Assembly (NCBI GenBank): GCA_947646735.1
Contig: CANTFK010000822.1
Coordinates: 1 to 64,000, forward strand
From: Peronospora farinosa
Taxonomy: Eukaryota; Oomycota; Peronosporomycetes; Peronosporales; Peronosporaceae
Reading direction: 5' to 3'
DNA: 64,000 nucleotides
This document shows, one piece after another, positions 1 to 9,015 of this stretch. The notes under the pieces were generated by a model that was given only the letters and a program-made list of their open reading frames with translations, was not told the DNA's origin and did no database searches. Made by a program: the position numbers and the translations under genes. The stretch's first letter is position 1. Each line of letters opens with the position of its first letter.

Positions 1-99
1 AACCAGACGCCGACTTCACAAGCCCCATTGCGTCGCTTCTGTTTGCGACGGAAGTTTGGTCTTCGATCAGCATAGATGGCATCTTGGAACCTCCACCGG

Positions 100-546
100 A
101 TGAACAGAAACACACGGGCGTATTGTTAATAGTGTACCTCCGCCCACGTTACGGTGGAGACGACAGCGATGATAATTAGCTATCACGGCTTGCCAGAATC
201 TATTGTTTCGGACCGTGACCCGCGTTTCATTTCGGCTTTTTGGACCGAGTTCTTTCAGCTATTAGGCACGCTGTTGCTTATGTCTACGGCGGCCCATCCA
301 GAGACGAATGGGCAAACGGACCGTGTGAACAGAGTGCTCGAAGATGTCTTGCGCAGTTATGCAACATCGTTCTCATCATGGAGTTCATTTCTTCCACTTG
401 CAGAGTTTGCAATCAACAATGCTGTCCACGCGTCAACCGGGTTGACGCTCTTTTTCGTTAACAACGCGAGGCATCCTCGCGTCCTGTGTAAAGCTTGGTG
501 GGGGATTATCTCCCGATGGAAGTACTCTGAAACTTTTGATGATTGA
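100..546 (+). pseudogene. Ty3/Gypsy integrase core remnant
   Basis: Translated, this stretch reads as the integrase catalytic core of a Ty3/Gypsy polyprotein. It shows the HGLPESIVSDRDPRF block with the second catalytic Asp, then HPETNGQTDRVNRVLED, where the usual catalytic Glu of the NGQ(T/A)E motif is Asp, so the third catalytic residue looks substituted. SSWSSFLPLAEFAINN follows, as in the family. The ORF opens mid-domain and stops at 544-546; the part carrying the first catalytic Asp is shifted or outside the window. The following 1.2 kb continues the same element in broken frames. It is the 3' part of an element that enters from the left edge. Dead copy; confidence in the family is high. 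Confidence 0.85.
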
Positions 547-559
547 TTAAGATGAAGTT

Positions 560-1740
560 AAGTTTGCTGCCGATGCAGCTAATGCTGGTAATTTTTTGGC
601 CAACGGAATATCGACTCCTGACGTGATGCTTTCCATCGCGTCTCCTGTTGCTAATTTTCTCCCAAAAAGGACTCATCGCCTGTAAGTTCGGCTGCAGTAA
701 TCGAATTTTTGCTATGACGACAAGGAATCACGCGTTTTGTGCGTGATGCATTACACGAGACAGTCGACAAGCAAAAGGAGAATGGAGACAGAGGAGGTCG
801 AAAGAATATGTTGATATTTCGAGAAGGTGACAGAGTATTGTTATTAACAAGTGGATTACAGAACACCTCAGTGACGAATTTGGGCGCTATAAGTTAGCAA
901 CAAGATATATTGGCCCATTTCGGATTGTTAAGGTGCAAGGTGACGCTTTCACGCTAGACATACCTTCATCTATGCGTTTGACCCGACGTTCTATGTCGGG
1001 CGCCTCAAGGCCTACCTACCGGCGGATCTCCCTTCGAATCTTCCCCGCTCTTCTGTGCCGGCTCAAAATTCGATATCGCTCGACGAAGACGCTAAAGACG
1101 ACTGGGACCTAGTACATACTGAGCACGTGCAGACTCGTTTTGATGGATTCCTCCGAACGTAGTCGTCTTAGTATTGGCGGAAGCACTCAACCAATCTCTG
1201 CTGCTCCCGTCGTGTCCACTCAGCAGTCTCAGATGCAGCAGTGGCACGATCACGAACATTTTCCGCCATTTAGCGAGGTTCAAGTCGTTCGACTGTACAG
1301 GTGTCCAATTGTGCGAATCGGCGCTCACCACCAAAGATCTATCGTCGTAATGATCCTCCTCCTTTATGATGCATCGAGTGCGCGACGCTAAATTATCGAC
1401 CGTATCGTCGATCACGAGGATCATAAGTATTATGCGACGAGTACTTACTCGCGCGCACACGAAGATTCGTGTCGAGAAACATAGCAGATTCCGCTGATTG
1501 GGATATTCGCCGGCGGGAGATCAATGGGAATCTCGAAGTATGCTGGCTCAGATGTTCTAGACGTGGTCGAGGATTATGAGTCGCGTAGGAAGACGGCGAT
1601 AGCGAGCGATGCTGCCGATGCCAGCTCCAATCTCGCGAGCCGTGATGCTCGAGAGCAACAGAACTACGACGACGAGTTCCCGAGCGATTCCGAGATTTAT
1701 ATGAGGCTCGGGAAAACATGGATGTCATTTGAGGCTATGT
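560..1740 (+). pseudogene. Gypsy integrase C-terminus and chromodomain-like remnant
   Basis: Short in-frame islands in changing frames continue the integrase above. Near 890-960 there is a GPY/F-type module (RYIGPFRIVKVQGDAFTLDIP). Near 980-1015 the usual HPTFYVGRLKAYLPA motif can be read. Near 1395-1460 there is a chromodomain-type start (IDRIVDHEDHKYY), the usual end of oomycete chromodomain Gypsy polyproteins. Stops and frameshifts separate the islands, so no protein is made. The order (integrase, GPY/F, chromodomain, polypurine tract, LTR) is that of an intact element's 3' end. Confidence 0.7.
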
Positions 1741-1764
1741 GAAATGCCCTAGCGAATCGAACTT

Positions 1765-1830
1765 GGCGCACTTAAGGATTGAACCAGCGACATCACGATC
1801 AAGAACTCAGTGGTAAACCACTGCACCAAC
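1765..1830 (-). other. tRNA-like pol III box pair (tRNA relic)
   Basis: On the minus strand TGGTGCAGTGG fits the pol III A-box consensus, and GGTTCAATCC lies 43 bases further on, close to a B box. That spacing is normal for a tRNA. A perfect CAGTGG/CCACTG hairpin sits where the D arm would be. The T stem and acceptor stem do not pair, so this is a tRNA pseudogene or a tRNA-derived SINE head rather than a working tRNA. Confidence 0.35.
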
Positions 1831-2105
1831 GGAATGATAGCGAATGACGAGCTTTGTTATGACTTCAGGCACTTCTGGACGATTAGTGCTGCTAAGATGT
1901 ACGGGATCAAGTGTGCGTCCGTGACTCGCGGTGTCTGCTCCCTGCAGATCGTACGGCTGTTGTCGTCAAATATATCCTTGCGCGCGGCCAGGGTCACGCT
2001 GCTCAGCTTTGTGTCACTGAGCAGGTTCGAGGTTGTGTCGCTGATTTTTCGATGAAAAGTATCATTTCTTTTTATTTGTGCTTACGTTGTAGTAAGCACA
2101 TCTTG

Positions 2106-2121
2106 AAGAGGGGGAGGGTGA
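2106..2121 (+). promoter_or_regulatory. Polypurine tract of the left Gypsy element
   Basis: AAGAGGGGGAGGGTGA directly precedes the TGTAAT start of the LTR. This is the position and composition of the plus-strand priming site of an LTR retrotransposon. Confidence 0.7.
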
Positions 2122-2440
2122 TGTAATGGGGCAACCTATTACATAAGTAGTTATAGGGATAATACATAATCACTTGAGTAGGCAAATGGCAGTATCCGAT
2201 GATCGGATACTGCGCACCATTTTATGATTGATTTATTATTGGGGCGCCAGACCCAATAATTAGCCAATAATGAATTGACTTCCATCTTGAGTGGTTCCTA
2301 TGAACTACAGAACATATTCGCACTTACTGCGAATTAAAACTATACAAAAAGAAAAACAGAGTCAAATTTACGAGTTAATTAAGAGCGCTTCCTCAACGCT
2401 CTTTTAGTGTAAGATGGTAAAGGGAACTCAAACCGTTAAA
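2122..2440 (+). repeat. 3' LTR of the left Gypsy element (family A)
   Basis: It starts TGTAATGGGG after a polypurine tract and matches, in inverted orientation, the solo LTR at 7005-7326 over its whole length. Shared landmarks are CAGTATCCGATGATCGGATACTG, the TTATTATTGGGGCGCCAGACCC block and CGCTCTTTTAGTGTAA. Its last 25 bases have decayed (CCGTTAAAA instead of CCCGTTACA). It closes the integrase/chromodomain remnant to its left and abuts a gag remnant on the other strand, so two elements are nested or joined here. Confidence 0.85.
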
Positions 2441-3200
2441 ATCTTTCTTAAAGGGCCTGACGCGATGGGCCATGCCGTTGTCCATTTATGAACTTAGGTA
2501 CCTTAATGTGGTACGGTATTGGACCCACATTAAAAGACGCAGACAGCGAACGCATCTCCTGCACATACTCTTGCAGAGATCGTTTTGCCTGTCGTGATCC
2601 AAAGAAGCGCGCCTAAAATAATACTTCATTGTTAGTCGGCTGGTACATGGCACGAATTTTTAATTTGAAGATCGCCCATGATGGAAACGCATCGGCGTTC
2701 GCCATAAGCACAGAGTAAGCTCTCTCTGACGTTTTGCCACGCAAATTGACATGGCGTACGACACCATTCTGGTATCGCCCTCGATAAGCTGCACCATACC
2801 GCATTGCTACACGTTTAAAAGCCAGTGAACAATCGTATGTGGGAAAATCCATCAAACTTCGGAGAGTCCATCCGAAAGTGAACTTGTCGGATTAGACCGG
2901 GCAAGAGTGTCTTACATTCCTATTGAGCACCTCGTTCCAAGCTTGTTCACTCAAAATCTCATCTTGAGTCTTACTGATGGACTCAGCCGCTGCTTAGCTG
3001 TTTGCCTCGGACGCGTTTCTACGCTCTCCGAGCACAAACGCCTCAAATTGCTCCAACTGAGCAACATGCTGTTCAGAGGACAATTCAAAAGGTTGGCCAG
3101 GGCTATTTACCAATTAGCTGCACAAAATGCTCTGCCAACTCCCTATCGTGTTGGGGAGGTGAGGAAATTCTCCTTAATCCATATTGAGGGACATCCGTAG
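2441..3200 (-). pseudogene. Retrotransposon gag remnant
   Basis: Minus-strand islands spell a retrotransposon gag. One is MDSPKFDGF near 2860. LRGKTSERAYSVLMANADAFPSWAIFKLKIRAMYQP follows within 2613-2855. After a stop comes RSLQEYVQEMRSLSASFNVGPIPY near 2500-2600. The 80-codon island at 2613-2855 is the longest open piece; stops and frame changes break the rest. The remnant ends where the family A LTR begins at 2440, so protease and polymerase are missing. The LTR-like block at 3392-3746 lies where this element's 5' LTR should be. Confidence 0.65.
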
Positions 3201-3391
3201 CCACACGCACGTTCAAAGAGACGGGTCTAGAGAAGGACTAATGGTGCTACCAATTTCAGACGGGCACTTCAAAAAAGCTGCCACGTACTACGCAAGCACA
3301 CACCTACGAGCAGCGTGAGGAAGCCGTTAGAATGCCTTACATCCGCGTGTAGTGGTGCTGGTGGTGGTCGGCGCTAAAGCGCTGTACCAAC

Positions 3392-3746
3392 TGTTGCCGG
3401 CCGCTTATAGCGAGTCGCGCAACGAACTTCTGAGACAAGAGCTACACTTACGACACGCAGAAGCTTATTCAGCTTCTCGTGCGCAGTGTACAATAATTAG
3501 CAAACTAAAAACTGATTTATATTCAATTAATTTAAACTAAATATAAATTTAACTACTGATTCTTTAATATGTAATGATGGGTGCCATCTCTATAGACATG
3601 CATCCCAACGTGCGAGCTTCAATATATTCAAGCTTGATCAATGACGTATTTGACTGACGTCATTTGATGACGCCTAGTCCCAGCTGGGCGTCATCTTCAT
3701 CAATCTGAGTACACCTATTGTATATCACATACCCAAGGGTGTGACA
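3392..3746 (-). repeat. Probable 5' LTR of the gag remnant's element
   Basis: Read on the minus strand the block begins TGTCACACCCTTGGGTATG and ends GCGGCCGGCAACA (TG...CA). TTGGTACAGCGC follows directly and could be a primer binding site. It lies upstream of the gag remnant in the same orientation. There is no second copy in the window for comparison, so the limits rest on the TG/CA ends and the position. Confidence 0.5.
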
Positions 3747-3889
3747 CGTGGTATGTATCACCCAAGCGACAGGTCTTAAGTACTTACGCACCTTTTTTGA
3801 CCTGACCGGTAAGTATCGCATAATTAACGGGTACGTGTAACGTTAAGCCCGCTACACTACGTGGAACATTTGGTCAATTTTAGCCCGTT

Positions 3890-4290
3890 ATAGAAAATGT
3901 GGCAAAAAGCCAGTCACAATCACGACCACGACGCTATACAGCCATTCACTTCATCACACCACACCTTTTGCCTTTCATACTAAAGCGGCAGCGTCCCTAA
4001 CATCAGCGTTGGCACAAACAATTGCAGATACGATATCCACCACAATATCGTCATTCCCACAAACGCTTGCATATTACCAACCTAAAGCACTTGTATACCC
4101 ACAAGACTTAAAAATGACGACAAAATGACATTACCTCACCAGCCGCATTCATCTTCACAAGAGCTTTTCTTATTTTTACCATTTTTTCTTATCTCGTCTA
4201 TCTCCTTCTCCGATATCGGGCACCTGGATACAGACTAGTGATACACAAATGATAAACAACATAGCACCAAATCAGTTGAACGGCCACTAT
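3890..4290. repeat. Dispersed repeat, inverted partner at 21275-21660
   Basis: The stretch GCCAGTCACAATCACGACCAC...CATTCACTTCATCACACCAC...ATTCATCTTCACAAGAGC recurs as its reverse complement at about 21275-21660 with many substitutions. No coding signal is visible. It is probably non-autonomous repeat DNA; the two copies could pair or recombine across the 17 kb between them. Confidence 0.65.
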
Positions 4291-4354
4291 CGTACATCCT
4301 TTTGCCGATAATACATCAGCAGTAGCACTGCTAGATTTTGACATGAAGGCTCTT

Positions 4355-4650
4355 GGGCTTGAAGCTTCAGACAGAGAGTGAATACAGTCTGTACAAGGTA
4401 CAAAGACGACAAACAAGTGTTCGTCTATGAATGTGACGTTGTAGACTATGAATGGGAGTCTGTCCGATGATTTATTATCGATAAAGAATCGTCAATGACA
4501 CGATGTGTGACTAAATAAAGAAATAAGGGAGTTAATGGATCGTGTGGCTGCACATGTAGCTCCAAAGCATGTGTACAGTCGCGGTATTTATAATCAAGGG
4601 CACATATTAGTTTGTGTAGTATGAGTTGTTGACGTATATGCAGGTCTCTT
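4355..4650 (+). repeat. Dispersed repeat, direct partner at 31640-31905
   Basis: GCTTCAGACAGAG...ATACAGTCTG, CACGATGTGTGACT.AATAAAG and AGCTCCAAAGCATGTGTACAGT recur in the same order and orientation at 31640-31905. No ORF is shared. From 4650 to 4950 I see only AT-rich sequence with no recognisable feature. Confidence 0.65.
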
Positions 4651-4949
4651 TATATACGGATGAAGACGTATATAAGATTAGTAGCTTGTTTAGGCTTGAC
4701 CAAATTATTATATACGGATCACGTATTATGTATCTTTAAGCTAAAAATAAGTATACAAATGCTAAGATCTCTGTTTCATTCTGGACACAATTTGGCTTAA
4801 CATTTTCATTTGCTTGCAATGCAACACTACTTCTAGCAAAAGGTCGGTAATACTGATGCAAAAACTGTCTTTTTCAATTTTCAAAATCGAAAAATAAGAT
4901 CTAATTTGACTTGTACCGGGAAACACAGTAGCAACTTTACCACAGAATC

Positions 4950-6420
4950 GTTATCGATACTTCAACCTGTCTTTGACAACACCATATGATTCATCAAAAG
5001 TAGCATCTCCATTGAGGAAGTTAATGTCGACTTAAGAGCAGGTTCACATCTTACGGCAATTAACAGCTCGCCTTGCTCCTGCTCAATTCTACTGATCTCT
5101 TTGAGTGTCCAACGCGCCATAAGGCGCTTCTTCTGACTCCTTGCAATCGCACTGAATTTAGAGGTGCGAATTAAAACCAGGTTTTGGAAGTACAACGGGT
5201 GGTATTAAAAGTCCTTTGAAGTCACGCATCGAGTATTGGAATCTCGGTCAACCACAATTTTATTGATACCGTTAATGGCATTGATAAACAAAGTCGCAAC
5301 GCTTTTTACAACATCTTTCACTTCTACGTCATCCATGGACGCAAGGATCTCCGACACGAACGAATCGTGATTACTAATAAAACTATATACTTTGGCGAGA
5401 TAAACAGCAAAGTTCTTAAAGGCGATGCGTGCCAATCATCAAAATTCATTTGTTCGCCTCACCACCATCCGCCAGGAATGGACCTTTGGCGCCGACGCAT
5501 TCCATGTAGAACAACATCAAACTTTTCAAATGTTCTCGCTGCATCGAAAACATGACAGAGCGTCCTTAAATCTGCTTTTATCACACCGTAGCGCCTTGCT
5601 GAAAAGGATCAGCAATCATGATGTAATCCACCAACAGTCGGACGACGTGCACACCGAGTACTTTTCGGCCAAGTATACACGAACACGGATACGTTTAGCC
5701 TTGAACCAACCACCGACCTTGCTCATTGACTCCCAACGGGAGGTAGCGAGTTTCGGGCAAGTAGTTTTCAACTTGCTGATCAGGTTTTGCTGTCGACGGA
5801 GGTAAGAAATGAGGATGTCAATACTCCATAAAAACTCGTCCTCACTGAAATGGACGTACACGTGTTGTTTTACGTGTCCAGCTGGTGCGCGCCAACCCAG
5901 ACTAGAATATGACCAGGATTTGCAACTCTTTGAAATCTGGTGACACAACCGCTGAATCGTCCTGTCTTGTTTTTTGACATCTGAAGATGTGCAAATAATG
6001 ATGTCACGTCAATAAGGCAGCATAGAGTTGAGCGCTTCACAAGCAGTCAAGAATATAACCTCGCCAGTGTGTCGTTCGTACAATGGAATCGCCAAAAAGT
6101 GGACATTGAGAACACCATACTGTATAATATATATACGGAGACGGATGTCCAGATACGAAGTGATCATGTGTGTTGACATATCCTATTCAATCGAGAACGT
6201 CCAAGACTGCCTCAAAAACTTGGCAATATTTTGTAAGTTGATGGCAACAGCAAATTGAGCATAATTGGCTACAGTTGTGTCACTGGCACACCCAATCGAA
6301 GCCAATTCTGTTAGCTCCTTCGTAAACAGCAAAATACGAAAGCTCTGACGAAATGTGCATGCAGCTGCCAAATATTAAACAGCAAGATCTAATTGCAGGC
6401 AAATTTTGACATCAATACGG
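4950..6420 (-). pseudogene. hAT-like (RNase H-fold) transposase pseudogene
   Basis: Minus-strand ORF pieces in different frames line up as one transposase of a type common in oomycetes. Near 6180-6371 is an N-proximal piece. At 5616-5948 there is an island with SIDILISYLRRQQNLISKLKTTCPKLATSRWESM and a following WF..KRIRV.VYL block, characteristic of the conserved core and of the region before the C-terminal domain. At 5205-5435 and 4962-5195 are C-terminal islands. At least four frame changes and several stops interrupt it, so it is inactive. I found no terminal inverted repeats. The family is assigned from the motif pattern only. Confidence 0.6.
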
Positions 6421-7004
6421 TAGCAGTCGACACCTTCTCCATCTTTACATCTTTCAGATCCGTCAGCAATGTTAACGAAAGGCTGCATCATCTTGTATGA
6501 CTCAAGCCCTTAATTATGTCTGGATCTCAAAGCACTTATACAAAAAATTTGTCGACAATTGGCGCGTTAAATATATGCTGCCTCGCCACCTGCTGCGATT
6601 CAAAATGTGAATGTAAGGTGTGCTTAAAGGGCTAGACATTCTTATAGAAGCTCTTCTTGACTTCATTAGAGATTCCTAGGTACTTCTGCCACCTTTTGGG
6701 GTGCTTTACTATCAGATGCTTCGTGTAATTGTCTGCTCAGAATGGGGACGAGTTATACTTGGTGTTAGTAGTTCTCGCACGTTTTGCGCTTGTGTGGCAA
6801 AACGATTGGATAATTTGAAAGGGATCGATCAAAGAAATATCGTCTATCCACAATCCTGCGCTCCGATTGGTCAATAAGGCATGTGAGATGGTTGGAAGAG
6901 GGGGTATCGGTGTCAAGAAAACAAAAGAATATGGATCGAAAGAGTATTGGGTGTGGACCACACACCACAGTCGCGATCCAGGATGATCGGATCGTAACCT
7001 CGAT
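6421..7004. other. No gene recognised
   Basis: Upstream side of the transposase pseudogene. Overlapping minus-strand ORFs of 67-74 codons near 6737-6968 show no domain. It may be the decayed N-terminus of the transposase or its flank. Confidence 0.3.
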
Positions 7005-7326
7005 TGTAACGGGCTAAGGACCCGTTACCGTCTTACACTAAAAGGGCGTTGAGGAAGCGCTCTTAATTAACTCGTAAATATAACTCTGTTTTTATTTTTG
7101 TTTTAGTTTTAATTCGCAGTAAGTGCGAATGTTCCCTAGCTCATGGGAACCACTCAATATGGAAGTCGATTTATTATTGGCTAATTATTGGGTCTGGCAC
7201 CCCAATAATAAACCAATAATAAAATGACGCGCAGTATCCGCTAATCGGATACTGCCCTATGCCTACTTATATAATAATGTATGTATTAATCCTATAACTA
7301 CTCATGTAATAGGTTGCCCCATTACA
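7005..7326 (-). repeat. Solo LTR, family A, with 5-bp target duplication
   Basis: It runs from TGTAACGGG to ATTACA, the terminal inverted TGTAA(C/T)...(G/A)TTACA pattern of the family. It is the inverted partner of the LTR at 2122-2440. TCGAT stands on both sides (7000-7004 and 7327-7331), a perfect 5-bp target-site duplication. No internal retroelement sequence is attached, so the element was lost by LTR-LTR recombination after a true insertion. Confidence 0.9.
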
Positions 7327-7379
7327 TCGATCCAGAAATTAGATTGCAAAGCGTACCCAGTTACAGAACGATACGCAAC

Positions 7380-7505
7380 CTCGATCGACAAAACTGGATC
7401 GACGAAACTGGATCGATAAAACTGGATCGACAAAACTGGATTGACAAAACTGGATCGACAAAACTGGATCGACAAACTGGATCAAAAAATCAGATCGACA
7501 AATCG
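7380..7505. repeat. Minisatellite, about 15-bp unit
   Basis: About eight head-to-tail copies of a unit close to GATCGACAAAACTG, with single-base variants (GACGAAACTG, GATAAAACTG, GACAAACTG). ORFs through it on both strands are repeat artefacts. From 7506 to the LTR at 7769 I see nothing recognisable. Confidence 0.9.
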
Positions 7506-7768
7506 ACACAGTATTTGAAGTGGACACATTAGCAAGTCGGATTTATTTCCAAGAAGGCAACAAGCGGCAGTAGATCCTGGGATACAGATAGGCAAAATCA
7601 TAGGCATTGGTATTTGATTGGCATTAAACAGAGTTTTTTTACTTCGAACTACGCACGCAAACTTCTCTTCCGGGTGGGATATTTTTGGCCCCCCGACGAT
7701 CAAAAGCTTCTGCCACCAGTACCTACAAGTAATATTCCTGGATTGTTTGGCCAGGGATTACAAGATCT

Positions 7769-8888
7769 TGTGGTGGAGTGGGCTCTCAAAATTGTATGAT
7801 GAGACCCCAAACCACTCACTGTGCCGGACTGCCGACTGTCGGAGGGGGTACCCCGATGCCGCGTATGAACCTTCTCTCACCTTGTGTACCCGTCGGCTGG
7901 CGGGTTGCACTCTTCGGAGGACTTGGTGACGATGTAGATGTCTGCCTTGAGGAAGGTAGACCTGGGGGGCCTCGAGTGGATATGCTTCACTCGGTGGGCC
8001 GGTAGGTGGCCACTCGATCGACCTTTTCGAGAGTGGACTTAGAGCCAAATTCTTCAGGGAGCTTGTCGTCCCTGGCCTTTTCCTTCTGTTTCAGGGGTAT
8101 TAACCACCTGACCTTTACGTTGCTCCCGGACCTTGAGGTGAGGGAGACCGCTTCCGATAGCGGGTCTTGGGGGGTGTTGCTACTCGAACGAACTCACAGG
8201 CCAAATATATCCTGGAGCTCTATTCACCCTTGAACTTCGCTACGCAACTGTCTTCGACGGGGGGGCCAAAATATATCCCTTCCCGGAACAGTGAGTAACT
8301 TAGAACAAGTCCTTCTTGGGTGACGGAGTCGTGCCACGTAGATCGCAAATTGAGTAGTATTTAATATAGTCCTGTCCTTTTAACTCCTTTACTCTATCCT
8401 TGCCTGAAGCTCTGATTCCTTGCGTCGACTGGTCTGATCCTTGTATTAACTGGTCAGGAGTGGCTGAACCCCGAGGGGCCGAGGTCGACCAATGAGGGAC
8501 CCAGGTCGACCAATGAGGGACCGGGTCGACCAATGAGGGACCCAGGTCTACCAACGAGGGACCGGGTCGACCAATGAGGGACCCAGGTCTACCAACGAGG
8601 GACCGGGTCGACCAATGAGGGACCCAGGTCGACCGATGAGGGACCCGGGTCTACCAACGAGGGGCCAGGTCGATCAATGAGCGGCCATGATCAAATTCCT
8701 TTGGTACCGGTTAACCGGTACCCTGATACTGATTTTTCTTCGGCGAATCCTGCGGATTGTCCTCCACCAACGGTCGCTCCCCTTTGAGGCCCCTGTCTCT
8801 CTGGTCCCCTGTCCCTGACCCACGGCCTATACTCTAAATCCAACTGGAGTCCGGGACCTCCATATCACAAAATTAGCACTTCACCACA
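7769..8888 (-). repeat. 3' LTR of the 12.2-kb Gypsy element
   Basis: Its left end is TGTGGTGGAGTGGG and its right end is CTTCACCACA. It is nearly identical to 18898-20017. A minisatellite of about 20 bp lies within it at 8486-8680. The preceding four bases ATCT are the target duplication. Confidence 0.95.
8486..8680. repeat. LTR minisatellite, about 20-bp unit
   Basis: About nine tandem copies of a unit close to GTCGACCAATGAGGGACC with CAG/G/CGG joints. Units alternate between the GTCGACCAATG and GTCTACCAACG types. The corresponding array in the other LTR has a different order of unit types, so the array has changed since insertion. Confidence 0.9.
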
Positions 8889-8902
8889 GCCGCCCCCTGC
8901 AC
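8889..8902 (-). promoter_or_regulatory. Polypurine-like tract of the Gypsy element
   Basis: Read on the minus strand, GCAGGGGGCGGC directly precedes the TG of the 3' LTR. It is G-rich with two C interruptions, so weaker than a textbook tract, but the position is exact. Confidence 0.5.
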
Positions 8903-9015
8903 TTGCTCAACCGTACAACGGATTGAGCACGCGCATGTCTTCACTTCCTTTGTCACGTAGGTCCTTCATTGTCCTTTTTGTTGCTCATCCACCTCTAACT
9001 CGTGTCTGTCCAGCC

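Noticed and set aside
7380..7505. Possible CRISPR array
   Set aside because: Units are directly adjacent, vary in sequence and lack spacers; the genome is eukaryotic.
7339..7532. Overlapping plus and minus ORFs in the 15-bp minisatellite
   Set aside because: A repeat whose period is not interrupted by stops gives open frames on both strands by chance.
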